The notes: generated by a model not told the origin, from the sequence alone. A stretch of DNA of 64,000 bases from Hippasteria phrygiana (GCA_037893225.1 JAZGUH010000074.1:186001-250000), one strand, 5' to 3'. Shown: positions 1 through 10,368, numbered from the stretch's first letter. Numbers and translations are program-made.

Positions 1-187
1 TCTTTGTCACAACCTAAAGTTCCGAGTGACCACCAATACCGGTTAATAACACACTTTATGTATCCTCGATTACAGTGTCAAAGGTTGGAAATTAAACATT
101 TGCTGATTGTCGCAGATCATACCTATATGCATTTCGAAGCCAGAAAGTAATGATTTTTCTAAAAGTTTTTAAATTGCACTGTTGTGA

Positions 188-269
188 GACGAGGTGGCCG
201 AGTGGTTAAGACGATGGACTGCTAATCCATTGTGCTCTGCACGCGTGGGTTCGAATCCCATTCTCGTCG
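188..269 (+). tRNA. tRNA-Ser-GCT: tRNA-Ser(GCT), variant
   Basis: G24A gives a C-A mismatch in the D stem and C75T a G-T wobble at the base of the acceptor stem. The same pair of changes recurs at 23241, 23856, 26317 and 28777. Confidence 0.9.
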
Positions 270-279
270 AAATTCAGTG

Positions 280-295
280 TTTTTGGAAGCTTTTT
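280..295 (+). terminator. Pol III terminator of the Ser gene
   Basis: Two T5 runs lie at 280-284 and 291-295, starting 11 bases past the mature 3' end. The same two runs follow essentially every Ser copy in the array, so only this example is listed. Confidence 0.8.
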
Positions 296-451
296 ATGTC
301 TTCTTTGCCTTAAGTGCAGCCATCGTTTACTTTTGTTTCGAGTAAGAATTGCATGGAATTGTATGTGTTACGTTTCGTAAGTTTCTTCCCAGATCACCCT
401 CCTCACTTCTCGACGGTAGAAGTTTTAAGCTTCCTTTGAAATATCCAGCAA

Positions 452-525
452 GTCCCCATGGCGTAATGGATCAGCGCGTTGGACTTCTAATTCAAAGGTT
501 CCGGGTTCGAGTCCCGGCGGGGATG
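452..525 (+). tRNA. tRNA-Arg-TCT: tRNA-Arg(TCT), variant
   Basis: G7A leaves an A-C mismatch at the base of the acceptor stem (A7 against C67). The rest is canonical. Confidence 0.9.
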
Positions 526-528
526 AAC

Positions 529-554
529 TTTTGTGTGTGTCCGAACTATTTTTT
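529..554 (+). terminator. Pol III terminator of the Arg gene
   Basis: T4 at 529-532 directly after the gene, then T6 at 549-554 as a back-up. The arrangement is kept after nearly every Arg copy, so only this example is listed. Confidence 0.8.
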
Positions 555-802
555 GTTGAATATTTTGTCCCGATTTTCCTTCACCATTTGATGTTTGTTC
601 AGGAACTCTCCCATCTCTTTGTCACGACCTAAAGTTCCGAGTGACCACCAATACCAGTTAATAACACACTTTATGTATCCTCGATTACAGTGTCAAAGGT
701 TGGAAATTAAACATTTGCTGATTGTCGCAGATCATACCTATATGCATTTCGAAGCCAGAAAGTAATGATTTTTCTAAAAGTTTTTAAATTGCACTGTTGT
801 GA

Positions 803-884
803 GACGAGGTGGCCGAGTGGTTAAGGCGATGGACTGCTAATCCATTGTGCTCTGCACGCGTGGGTTCGATTCCCTTCCTCGTCG
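803..884 (+). tRNA. tRNA-Ser-GCT: tRNA-Ser(GCT), variant b
   Basis: A68T in the T loop and A73T, which makes a T-T mismatch in the T stem. B box is altered at one N position only. Confidence 0.88.
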
Positions 885-1066
885 AAATTCAGTGTTTTTG
901 GAAGCTTTTTATGTCTTCTTTGCCTTAAGTGCAGCCATCGTTTACTTTTGTTTCAAGTAAGAATTACATGGAATTGTATGTGTTACGTTTCGTAAGTTTC
1001 TTCCCAGGTCACCCTCCTCACTTCTCGATGGTAGAAGTTTTAAGCTTCCTTTGAAATATCCAGCAA

Positions 1067-1140
1067 GTCCCCGGGGCGTAATGGATCAGCGCGTTGGACT
1101 TCTAATTCAAAGGTTCCGGGTTCGAGTCCCGGCGGGGATG
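1067..1140 (+). tRNA. tRNA-Arg-TCT: tRNA-Arg(TCT) with lost U8
   Basis: T8G removes the universally conserved U8, which normally pairs with A14 in the tertiary core, and also changes the first base of the A box. Function is doubtful. All stems still pair. Confidence 0.8.
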
Positions 1141-1417
1141 AACTTTTGTGTGTGTCCGAACTATTTTTTGTTGAATATTTTGTCCCGATTTTCCTTCACC
1201 ATTTGATGTTTGTTCAGGAACGCTCCCATCTCTTTGTCACAACCTAAAGTTCCGAGTGACCACCAATACCGGTTAATAACACACTTTATGTATCCTCGAT
1301 TACAGTGTCAAAGGTTGGAAATTAAACATTTGCTGATTGTCGCAGATCATACCTATATGCATTTCGAAGCCAGAAAGTAATGATTTTTCTAAAAGTTTTT
1401 AAATTGCACTGTTGTGA

Positions 1418-1499
1418 GACGAGGTGGCCGAGTGGTTAAGGCGATGAACTGCTAATCCATTGTGCTCTGCACGCGTGGGTTCGAATCCCATCCTCGTCG
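1418..1499 (+). tRNA. tRNA-Ser-GCT: tRNA-Ser(GCT), variant c
   Basis: G30A makes an A-C mismatch in the anticodon stem. Anticodon and boxes are intact. Confidence 0.88.
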
Positions 1500-1681
1500 A
1501 AATTCAGTGTTTTTGGAAGCTTTTTATGTGTTCTTTGCCTTAAGTGCAGCCATCGTATACTTTTGTTTCAAGTAAGAATTACATGGAATTGTATGTGTTA
1601 CGTTTCGTAAGTTTCTTCCCAGATCACCCTCCTCACTTCTCGACGGTAGAAGTTTTAAGCTTCCTTTGAAATATCCAGCAA

Positions 1682-1755
1682 GTCCCCGTGGCGTAATGGA
1701 TCAGCGCGTTGGACTTCTAATTCAAAGGTTCCGGGTTCGAGTCCCGGCGGGGATG
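1682..1755 (+). tRNA. tRNA-Arg-TCT: tRNA-Arg(TCT), canonical reference copy
   Basis: This 74-nt intronless gene folds as a complete cloverleaf. The acceptor stem is 7 bp (G1-T73 is a wobble) with discriminator G74. The D stem is GCG/CGC, the anticodon stem is 5 bp with loop CTTCTAA, and the T stem is CCGGG/CCCGG with loop TTCGAGT. Anticodon TCT reads AGA, and AGG by wobble, as arginine. The A box starts at nt 8 and the B box is nt 53-63. It differs from most animal tRNA-Arg-UCU genes as I recall them by one extra D-loop base and in having no intron. Forty of the 93 Arg loci have this sequence. Confidence 0.97.
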
Positions 1756-2032
1756 AACTTTTGTGTGTGTCCGAACTATTTTTTGTTGAATATTTTGTCC
1801 CGATTTTCCTTCACCATATGATGTTTGTTCAGGAACTCTCCCATCTCTTTGTCACAACCTAAAGTTCCGAGTGACCACCAATACCGGTTAATAACACACT
1901 TTATGTATCCTCGATTACAGTGTCAAAGGTTGGAAATTAAACATTTGCTGATTGTCGCAGATCATACCTATATGCATTTCGAAGCCAGAAAGTAATGATT
2001 TTTCTAAAAGTTTTTAAATTGCACTGTTGCGA

Positions 2033-2115
2033 GACGAGGTGGCCGAGTGGTTAAGACGATGGACTGCTAATCCATTGTGCTCTGCACGCGTGGGTTCGAA
2101 TCCCATACCTCGTCG
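2033..2115 (+). tRNA. tRNA-Ser-GCT: tRNA-Ser(GCT), 83-nt variant d
   Basis: G24A (D-stem mismatch) and an extra A between the T stem and the 3' acceptor strand, giving 83 nt with a bulge at the acceptor/T junction. Likely impaired. Confidence 0.78.
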
Positions 2116-2296
2116 AATTCAGTGTTTTTGGAAGCTTTTTATGTCTTCTTTGCCTTAAGTGCAGCCATCGTTTACTTTTGTTTCAAGTAAAAATTACATG
2201 GAATTGTATGTGTTACATTTCGTAAGTTTCTTCCCAGATCACCCTCCTCACTTCTCGATGGTAGAAGTTTTAAGCTTCCTTTGAAATATCCAGCAA

Positions 2297-2370
2297 GTCC
2301 CCGTGGCGTAATGGATCAGCCCGTTGGACTTCTAATTCAAAGGTTCCGGGTTCGAGTCCCGGCGGGGATG
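2297..2370 (+). tRNA. tRNA-Arg-TCT: tRNA-Arg(TCT), variant
   Basis: G25C produces a C-C mismatch in the D stem (C11 against C25). Confidence 0.88.
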
Positions 2371-2647
2371 AACTTTTGTGTGTGTCCGAACTATTTTTTG
2401 TTGAATATTTTGTCCCGATTTTCCTTCACCATTTGATGTTTGTTCAGGAACTCTCCCATCTCTTTGTCACAACCTAAAGTTCCGAGTGACCACCAATACC
2501 GGTTAATAACACACTTTATGTATCCTCGATTACAGTGTCAAAGGTTGGAAATTAAACATTTGCTGATTGTCGCAGATCATACCTATATGCATTTCGAAGC
2601 CAGAAAGTAATGATTTTTCTAAAAGTTTTTAAATTGCACTGTTGTGA

Positions 2648-2729
2648 GACGAGGTGGCCGAGTGGTTAAGGCGATGGACTGCTAATCCATTGTGCTCTGC
2701 ACGCGTGGGTTCGATTCCCTTCCTCGTCG
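2648..2729 (+). tRNA. tRNA-Ser-GCT: tRNA-Ser(GCT), variant b
   Basis: A68T and A73T as in the copy at 803. Confidence 0.88.
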
Positions 2730-2911
2730 AAATTCAGTGTTTTTGGAAGCTTTTTATGTCTTCTTTGCCTTAAGTGCAGCCATCGTTTACTTTTGTTTCA
2801 AGTAAGAATTACATGGAATTGTATGTGTTACGTTTCGTAAGTTTCTTCCCAGGTCACCCTCCTCACTTCTCGATGGTAGAAGTTTTAAGCTTCCTTTGAA
2901 ATATCCAGCAA

Positions 2912-2985
2912 GTCCCCGTGGCGTAATGGATCAGCGCGTTGGACTTCTAATTCAAAGGTTCCGGGTTCGAGTCCCGGCGGGGATG
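2912..2985 (+). tRNA. tRNA-Arg-TCT: tRNA-Arg(TCT), canonical
   Basis: Identical to the reference copy at 1682. Confidence 0.96.
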
Positions 2986-3262
2986 AACTTTTGTGTGTGT
3001 CCGAACTATTTTTTGTTGAATATTTTGTCCCGATTTTCCTTCACCATTTGATGTTTGTTCAGGAACTCTCCCATCTCTTTGTCACAACCTAAAGTTCCGA
3101 GTGACCACCAATACCGGTTAATAACACACTTTATGTATCCTCGATTACAGTGTCAAAGGTTGGAAATTAAACATTTGCTGATTGTCGCAGATCATACCTA
3201 TATGCATTTCGAAGCCAGAAAGTAATGATTTTTCTAAAAGTTTTTAAATTGCACTGTTGTGA

Positions 3263-3344
3263 GACGAGGTGGCCGAGTGGTTAAGGCGATGAACTGCTAA
3301 TCCATTGTGCTCTGCACGCGTGGGTTCGAATCCCATCCTCGTCG
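3263..3344 (+). tRNA. tRNA-Ser-GCT: tRNA-Ser(GCT), variant c
   Basis: G30A anticodon-stem mismatch. Confidence 0.88.
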
Positions 3345-3526
3345 AAATTCAGTGTTTTTGGAAGCTTTTTATGTGTTCTTTGCCTTAAGTGCAGCCATCG
3401 TATACTTTTGTTTCAAGTAAGAATTACATGGAATTGTATGTGTTACGTTTCGTAAGTTTCTTCCCAGATCACCCTCCTCACTTCTCGACGGTAGAAGTTT
3501 TAAGCTTCCTTTGAAATATCCAGCAA

Positions 3527-3600
3527 GTCCCCGTGGCGTAATGGATCAGCGCGTTGGACTTCTAATTCAAAGGTTCCGGGTTCGAGTCCCGGCGGGGATG
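3527..3600 (+). tRNA. tRNA-Arg-TCT: tRNA-Arg(TCT), canonical
   Basis: Identical to the reference copy at 1682. Confidence 0.96.
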
Positions 3601-3877
3601 AACTTTTGTGTGTGTCCGAACTATTTTTTGTTGAATATTTTGTCCCGATTTTCCTTCACCATATGATGTTTGTTCAGGAACTCTCCCATCTCTTTGTCAC
3701 AACCTAAAGTTCCGAGTGACCACCAATACCGGTTAATAACACACTTTATGTATCCTCGATTACAGTGTCAAAGGTTGGAAATTAAACATTTGCTGATTGT
3801 CGCAGATCATACCTATATGCATTTCGAAGCCAGAAAGTAATGATTTTTCTAAAAGTTTTTAAATTGCACTGTTGCGA

Positions 3878-3960
3878 GACGAGGTGGCCGAGTGGTTAAG
3901 ACGATGGACTGCTAATCCATTGTGCTCTGCACGCGTGGGTTCGAATCCCATACCTCGTCG
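3878..3960 (+). tRNA. tRNA-Ser-GCT: tRNA-Ser(GCT), 83-nt variant d
   Basis: G24A plus the inserted A before the acceptor 3' strand. Confidence 0.78.
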
Positions 3961-4142
3961 AAATTCAGTGTTTTTGGAAGCTTTTTATGTCTTCTTTGCC
4001 TTAAGTGCAGCCATCGTTTACTTTTGTTTCAAGTAAAAATTACATGGAATTGTATGTGTTACATTTCGTAAGTTTCTTCCCAGATCACCCTCCTCACTTC
4101 TCGATGGTAGAAGTTTTAAGCTTCCTTTGAAATGTCCAGCAA

Positions 4143-4216
4143 GTCCCCGTGGCGTAATGGATCAGCGCGTTGGACTTCTAATTCAAAGGTTCCGGGTTCG
4201 AGTCCCGGCGGGGATG
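4143..4216 (+). tRNA. tRNA-Arg-TCT: tRNA-Arg(TCT), canonical
   Basis: Reference sequence. The other two d-unit neighbours of this type (2297, 5989) carry G25C, so this unit is a local exception. Confidence 0.96.
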
Positions 4217-4493
4217 AACTTTTGTGTGTGTCCGAACTATTTTTTGTTGAATATTTTGTCCCGATTTTCCTTCACCATTTGATGTTTGTTCAGGAACTCT
4301 CCCATCTCTTTGTCACAACCTAAAGTTCCGAGTGACCACCAATACCGGTTAATAACACACTTTATGTATCCTCGATTACAGTGTCAAAGGTTGGAAATTA
4401 AACATTTGCTGATTGTCGCAGATCATACCTATATGCATTTCGAAGCCAGAAAGTAATGATTTTTCTAAAAGTTTTTAAATTGCACTGTTGTGA

Positions 4494-4575
4494 GACGAGG
4501 TGGCCGAGTGGTTAAGGCGATGGACTGCTAATCCATTGTGCTCTGCACGCGTGGGTTCGATTCCCTTCCTCGTCG
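4494..4575 (+). tRNA. tRNA-Ser-GCT: tRNA-Ser(GCT), variant b
   Basis: A68T and A73T. Confidence 0.88.
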
Positions 4576-4757
4576 AAATTCAGTGTTTTTGGAAGCTTTT
4601 TATGTCTTCTTTGCCTTAAGTGCAGCCATCGTTTACTTTTGTTTCAAGTAAGAATTACATGGAATTGTATGTGTTACGTTTCGTAAGTTTCTTCCCAGGT
4701 CACCCTCCTCACTTCTCGAAGGTAGAAGTTTTAAGCTTCCTTTGAAATATCCAGCAA

Positions 4758-4831
4758 GTCCCCGTGGCGTAATGGATCAGCGCGTTGGACATCTAATTCA
4801 AAGGTTCCGGGTTCGAGTCCCGGCGGGGATG
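4758..4831 (+). tRNA. tRNA-Arg-TCT: tRNA-Arg(TCT) with lost U33
   Basis: T34A at position 4791 replaces the invariant U33 of the anticodon loop, so the U-turn cannot form in the normal way. Anticodon TCT is unchanged. Probably not usable in translation. Confidence 0.8.
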
Positions 4832-5108
4832 AACTTTTGTGTGTGTCCGAACTATTTTTTGTTGAATATTTTGTCCCGATTTTCCTTCACCATTTGATGT
4901 TTGTTCAGGAACTCTCCCATCTCTTTGTCACAACCTAAAGTTCCGAGTGACCACCAATACCGGTTAATAACACACTTTATGTATCCTCGATTACAGTGTC
5001 AAAGGTTGGAAATTAAACATTTGCTGATTGTCGCAGATCATACCTATATGCATTTCGAAGCCAGAAAGTAATGATTTTTCTAAAAGTTTTTAAATTGCAC
5101 TGTTGTGA

Positions 5109-5190
5109 GACGAGGTGGCCGAGTGGTTAAGGCGATGAACTGCTAATCCATTGTGCTCTGCACGCGTGGGTTCGAATCCCATCCTCGTCG
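5109..5190 (+). tRNA. tRNA-Ser-GCT: tRNA-Ser(GCT), variant c
   Basis: G30A anticodon-stem mismatch. Confidence 0.88.
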
Positions 5191-5372
5191 AAATTCAGTG
5201 TTTTTGGAAGCTTTTTATGTGTTCTTTGCCTTAAGTGCAGCCATCGTATACTTTTGTTTCAAGTAAGAATTACATGGAATTGTATGTGTTACGTTTCGTA
5301 AGTTTCTTCCCAGATCACCCTCCTCACTTCTCGACGGTAGAAGTTTTAAGCTTCCTTTGAAATATCCAGCAA

Positions 5373-5446
5373 GTCCCCGTGGCGTAATGGATCAGCGCGT
5401 TGGACTTCTAATTCAAAGGTTCCGGGTTCGAGTCCCGGCGGGGATG
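5373..5446 (+). tRNA. tRNA-Arg-TCT: tRNA-Arg(TCT), canonical
   Basis: Identical to the reference copy at 1682. Confidence 0.96.
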
Positions 5447-5723
5447 AACTTTTGTGTGTGTCCGAACTATTTTTTGTTGAATATTTTGTCCCGATTTTCC
5501 TTCACCATATGATGTTTGTTCAGGAACTCTCCCATCTCTTTGTCACAACCTAAAGTTCCGAGTGACCACCAATACCGGTTAATAACACACTTTATGTATC
5601 CTCGATTACAGTGTCAAAGGTTGGAAATTAAACATTTGCTGATTGTCGCAGATCATACCTATATGCATTTCGAAGCCAGAAAGTAATGATTTTTCTAAAA
5701 GTTTTTAAATTGCACTGTTGCGA

Positions 5724-5806
5724 GACGAGGTGGCCGAGTGGTTAAGACGATGGACTGCTAATCCATTGTGCTCTGCACGCGTGGGTTCGAATCCCATACC
5801 TCGTCG
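5724..5806 (+). tRNA. tRNA-Ser-GCT: tRNA-Ser(GCT), 83-nt variant d
   Basis: G24A plus the inserted A before the acceptor 3' strand. Confidence 0.78.
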
Positions 5807-5988
5807 AAATTCAGTGTTTTTGGAAGCTTTTTATGTCTTCTTTGCCTTAAGTGCAGCCATCGTTTACTTTTGTTTCAAGTAAAAATTACATGGAATTGTA
5901 TGTGTTACATTTCGTAAGTTTCTTCCCAGATCACCCTCCTCACTTCTCGATGGTAGAAGTTTTAAGCTTCCTTTGAAATATCCAGCAA

Positions 5989-6062
5989 GTCCCCGTGGCG
6001 TAATGGATCAGCCCGTTGGACTTCTAATTCAAAGGTTCCGGGTTCGAGTCCCGGCGGGGATG
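5989..6062 (+). tRNA. tRNA-Arg-TCT: tRNA-Arg(TCT), variant
   Basis: G25C D-stem mismatch, as at 2297. Confidence 0.88.
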
Positions 6063-6339
6063 AACTTTTGTGTGTGTCCGAACTATTTTTTGTTGAATAT
6101 TTTGTCCCGATTTTCCTTCACCATTTGATGTTTGTTCAGGAACTCTCCCATCTCTTTGTCACAACCTAAAGTTCCGAGTGACCACCAATACCGGTTAATA
6201 ACACACTTTATGTATCCTCGATTACAGTGTCAAAGGTTGGAAATTAAACATTTGCTGATTGTCGCAGATCATACCTATATGCATTTCGAAGCCAGAAAGT
6301 AATGATTTTTCTAAAAGTTTTTAAATTGCACTGTTGTGA

Positions 6340-6421
6340 GACGAGGTGGCCGAGTGGTTAAGGCGATGGACTGCTAATCCATTGTGCTCTGCACGCGTGG
6401 GTTCGATTCCCTTCCTCGTCG
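6340..6421 (+). tRNA. tRNA-Ser-GCT: tRNA-Ser(GCT), variant b
   Basis: A68T and A73T. Confidence 0.88.
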
Positions 6422-6603
6422 AAATTCAGTGTTTTTGGAAGCTTTTTATGTCTTCTTTGCCTTAAGTGCAGCCATCGTTTACTTTTGTTTCAAGTAAGAA
6501 TTACATGGAATTGTATGTGTTACGTTTCGTAAGTTTCTTCCCAGGTCACCCTCCTCACTTCTCGATGGTAGAAGTTTTAAGCTTCCTTTGAAATATCCAG
6601 CAA

Positions 6604-6677
6604 GTCCCCGTGGCGTAATGGATCAGCGCGTTGGACTTCTAATTCAAAGGTTCCGGGTTCGAGTCCCGGCGGGGATG
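6604..6677 (+). tRNA. tRNA-Arg-TCT: tRNA-Arg(TCT), canonical
   Basis: Identical to the reference copy at 1682. Confidence 0.96.
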
Positions 6678-6954
6678 AACTTTTGTGTGTGTCCGAACTA
6701 TTTTTTGTTGAATATTTTGTCCCGATTTTCCTTCACCATTTGATGTTTGTTCAGGAACTCTCCCATCTCTTTGTCACAACCTAAAGTTCCGAGTGACCAC
6801 CAATACCGGTTAATAACACACTTTATGTATCCTCGATTACAGTGTCAAAGGTTGGAAATTAAACATTTGCTGATTGTCGCAGATCATACCTATATGCATT
6901 TCGAAGCCAGAAAGTAATGATTTTTCTAAAAGTTTTTAAATTGCACTGTTGTGA

Positions 6955-7036
6955 GACGAGGTGGCCGAGTGGTTAAGGCGATGAACTGCTAATCCATTGT
7001 GCTCTGCACGCGTGGGTTCGAATCCCATCCTCGTCG
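6955..7036 (+). tRNA. tRNA-Ser-GCT: tRNA-Ser(GCT), variant c
   Basis: G30A anticodon-stem mismatch. The next Ser is type b, so a d unit is missing here. Confidence 0.88.
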
Positions 7037-7218
7037 AAATTCAGTGTTTTTGGAAGCTTTTTATGTGTTCTTTGCCTTAAGTGCAGCCATCGTATACTTT
7101 TGTTTCAAGTAAGAATTACATGGAATTGTATGTGTTACGTTTCGTAAGTTTCTTCCCAGATCACCCTCCTCACTTCTCGACGGTAGAAGTTTTAAGCTTC
7201 CTTTGAAATATCCAGCAA

Positions 7219-7292
7219 GTCCCCGTGGCGTAATGGATCAGCGCGTTGGACTTCTAATTCAAAGGTTCCGGGTTCGAGTCCCGGCGGGGATG
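7219..7292 (+). tRNA. tRNA-Arg-TCT: tRNA-Arg(TCT), canonical
   Basis: Identical to the reference copy at 1682. Confidence 0.96.
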
Positions 7293-7569
7293 AACTTTTG
7301 TGTGTGTCCGAACTATTTTTTGTTGAATATTTTGTCCCGATTTTCCTTCACCATATGATGTTTGTTCAGGAACTCTCCCATCTCTTTGTCACAACCTAAA
7401 GTTCCGAGTGACCACCAATACCGGTTAATAACACACTTTATGTATCCTCGATTACAGTGTCAAAGGTTGGAAATTAAACATTTGCTGATTGTCGCAGATC
7501 ATACCTATATGCATTTCGAAGCCAGAAAGTAATTATTTTTCTAAAAGTTTTTAAATTGCACTGTTGTGA

Positions 7570-7651
7570 GACGAGGTGGCCGAGTGGTTAAGGCGATGGA
7601 CTGCTAATCCATTGTGCTCTGCACGCGTGGGTTCGATTCCCTTCCTCGTCG
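7570..7651 (+). tRNA. tRNA-Ser-GCT: tRNA-Ser(GCT), variant b
   Basis: A68T and A73T. Its leader reads aattattttt instead of aatgattttt. Confidence 0.88.
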
Positions 7652-7833
7652 AAATTCAGTGTTTTTGGAAGCTTTTTATGTCTTCTTTGCCTTAAGTGCA
7701 GCCATCGTTTACTTTTGTTTCAAGTAAGAATTACATGGAATTGTATGTGTTACGTTTCGTAAGTTTCTTCCCAGGTCACCCTCCTCACTTCTCGAAGGTA
7801 GAAGTTTTAAGCTTCCTTTGAAATATCCAGCAA

Positions 7834-7907
7834 GTCCCCGTGGCGTAATGGATCAGCGCGTTGGACATCTAATTCAAAGGTTCCGGGTTCGAGTCCCGGC
7901 GGGGATG
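7834..7907 (+). tRNA. tRNA-Arg-TCT: tRNA-Arg(TCT) with lost U33
   Basis: T34A at 7867, same U33 loss as the copy at 4758. It follows a type b Ser there too, so the two share descent. Confidence 0.8.
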
Positions 7908-8184
7908 AACTTTTGTGTGTGTCCGAACTATTTTTTGTTGAATATTTTGTCCCGATTTTCCTTCACCATTTGATGTTTGTTCAGGAACTCTCCCATCTCT
8001 TTGTCACAACCTAAAGTTCCGAGTGACCACCAATACCGGTTAATAACACACTTTATGTATCCTCGATTACAGTGTCAAAGGTTGGAAATTAAACATTTGC
8101 TGATTGTCGCAGATCATACCTATATGCATTTCGAAGCCAGAAAGTAATGATTTTTCTAAAAGTTTTTAAATTGCACTGTTGTGA

Positions 8185-8266
8185 GACGAGGTGGCCGAGT
8201 GGTTAAGGCGATGAACTGCTAATCCATTGTGCTCTGCACGCGTGGGTTCGAATCCCATCCTCGTCG
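8185..8266 (+). tRNA. tRNA-Ser-GCT: tRNA-Ser(GCT), variant c
   Basis: G30A anticodon-stem mismatch. Confidence 0.88.
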
Positions 8267-8448
8267 AAATTCAGTGTTTTTGGAAGCTTTTTATGTGTTC
8301 TTTGCCTTAAGTGCAGCCATCGTATACTTTTGTTTCAAGTAAGAATTACATGGAATTGTATGTGTTACGTTTCGTAAGTTTCTTCCCAGATCACCCTCCT
8401 CACTTCTCGAAGGTAGAAGTTTTAAGCTTCCTTTGAAATATCCAGCAA

Positions 8449-8522
8449 GTCCCCGTGGCGTAATGGATCAGCGCGTTGGACTTCTAATTCAAAGGTTCCG
8501 GGTTCGAGTCCCGGCGGGGATG
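8449..8522 (+). tRNA. tRNA-Arg-TCT: tRNA-Arg(TCT), canonical
   Basis: Identical to the reference copy at 1682. Confidence 0.96.
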
Positions 8523-8799
8523 AACTTTTGTGTGTGTCCGAACTATTTTTTGTTGAATATTTTGTCCCGATTTTCCTTCACCATATGATGTTTGTTCAGG
8601 AACTCTCCCATCTCTTTGTCACAACCTAAAGTTCCGAGTGACCACCAATACCGGTTAATAACACACTTTATGTATCCTCGATTACAGTGTCAAAGGTTGG
8701 AAATTAAACATTTGCTGATTGTCGCAGATCATACCTATATGCATTTCGAAGCCAGAAAGTAATGATTTTTCTAAAAGTTTTTAAATTGCACTGTTGCGA

Positions 8800-8882
8800 G
8801 ACGAGGTGGCCGAGTGGTTAAGACGATGGACTGCTAATCCATTGTGCTCTGCACGCGTGGGTTCGAATCCCATACCTCGTCG
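8800..8882 (+). tRNA. tRNA-Ser-GCT: tRNA-Ser(GCT), 83-nt variant d
   Basis: G24A plus the inserted A before the acceptor 3' strand. Confidence 0.78.
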
Positions 8883-9064
8883 AAATTCAGTGTTTTTGGA
8901 AGCTTTTTATGTCTTCTTTGCCTTAAGTGCAGCCATCGTTTACTTTTGTTTCAAGTAAAAATTACATGGAATTGTATGTGTTACATTTCGTAAGTTTCTT
9001 CCCAGATCACCCTCCTCACTTCTCGATGGTAGAAGTTTTAAGCTTCCTTTGAAATATCCAGCAA

Positions 9065-9138
9065 GTCCCCGTGGCGTAATGGATCAGCCCGTTGGACTTC
9101 TAATTCAAAGGTTCCGGGTTCGAGTCCCGGCGGGGATG
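9065..9138 (+). tRNA. tRNA-Arg-TCT: tRNA-Arg(TCT), variant
   Basis: G25C D-stem mismatch. Confidence 0.88.
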
Positions 9139-9415
9139 AACTTTTGTGTGTGTCCGAACTATTTTTTGTTGAATATTTTGTCCCGATTTTCCTTCACCAT
9201 TTGATGTTTGTTCAGGAACTCTCCCATCTCTTTGTCACAACCTAAAGTTCCGAGTGACCACCAATACCGGTTAATAACACACTTTATGTATCCTCGATTA
9301 CAGTGTCAAAGGTTGGAAATTAAACATTTGCTGATTGTCGCAGATCATACCTATATGCATTTCGAAGCCAGAAAGTAATGATTTTTCTAAAAGTTTTTAA
9401 ATTGCACTGTTGTGA

Positions 9416-9497
9416 GACGAGGTGGCCGAGTGGTTAAGGCGATGGACTGCTAATCCATTGTGCTCTGCACGCGTGGGTTCGATTCCCTTCCTCGTCG
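9416..9497 (+). tRNA. tRNA-Ser-GCT: tRNA-Ser(GCT), variant b
   Basis: A68T and A73T. Confidence 0.88.
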
Positions 9498-9679
9498 AAA
9501 TTCAGTGTTTTTGGAAGCTTTTTATGTCTTCTTTGCCTTAAGTGCAGCCATCGTTTACTTTTGTTTCAAGTAAGAATTACATGGAATTGTATGTGTTACG
9601 TTTCGTAAGTTTCTTCCCAGGTCACCCTCCTCACTTCTCGATGGTAGAAGTTTTAAGCTTCCTTTGAAATATCCAGCAA

Positions 9680-9753
9680 GTCCCCGTGGCGTAATGGATC
9701 AGCGCGTTGGACTTCTAATTCAAAGGTTCCGGGTTCGAGTCCCGGCGGGGATG
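9680..9753 (+). tRNA. tRNA-Arg-TCT: tRNA-Arg(TCT), canonical
   Basis: Identical to the reference copy at 1682. Confidence 0.96.
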
Positions 9754-10030
9754 AACTTTTGTGTGTGTCCGAACTATTTTTTGTTGAATATTTTGTCCCG
9801 ATTTTCCTTCACCATTTGATGTTTGTTCAGGAACTCTCCCATCTCTTTGTCACAACCTAAAGTTCCGAGTGACCACCAATACCGGTTAATAACACACTTT
9901 ATGTATCCTCGATTACAGTGTCAAAGGTTGGAAATTAAACATTTGCTGATTGTCGCAGATCATACCTATATGCATTTCGAAGCCAGAAAGTAATGATTTT
10001 TCTAAAAGTTTTTAAATTGCACTGTTGTGA

Positions 10031-10112
10031 GACGAGGTGGCCGAGTGGTTAAGGCGATGAACTGCTAATCCATTGTGCTCTGCACGCGTGGGTTCGAATC
10101 CCATCCTCGTCG
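10031..10112 (+). tRNA. tRNA-Ser-GCT: tRNA-Ser(GCT), variant c
   Basis: G30A anticodon-stem mismatch. Confidence 0.88.
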
Positions 10113-10294
10113 AAATTCAGTGTTTTTGGAAGCTTTTTATGTGTTCTTTGCCTTAAGTGCAGCCATCGTATACTTTTGTTTCAAGTAAGAATTACATGGA
10201 ATTGTATGTGTTACGTTTCGTAAGTTTCTTCCCAGATCACCCTCCTCACTTCTCGACGGTAGAAGTTTTAAGCTTCCTTTGAAATATCCAGCAA

Positions 10295-10368
10295 GTCCCC
10301 GTGGCGTAATGGATCAGCGCGTTGGACTTCTAATTCAAAGGTTCCGGGTTCGAGTCCCGGCGGGGATG
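10295..10368 (+). tRNA. tRNA-Arg-TCT: tRNA-Arg(TCT), canonical
   Basis: Identical to the reference copy at 1682. Confidence 0.96.

Noticed and set aside
166..175. TATA-like tttttaaatt about 20 bp upstream of the Ser genes as a promoter element
   Set aside because: Conserved, but so is the whole spacer, so conservation here is not evidence of function.
349..591. Repeated open frames of 63-82 codons across the array (for example 349-591, 23402-23644, 45915-46142)
   Set aside because: They run straight through the tRNA-Arg or the tRNA-Ser leader and recur only because the DNA repeats. No start context, domain or codon-type constraint is visible.
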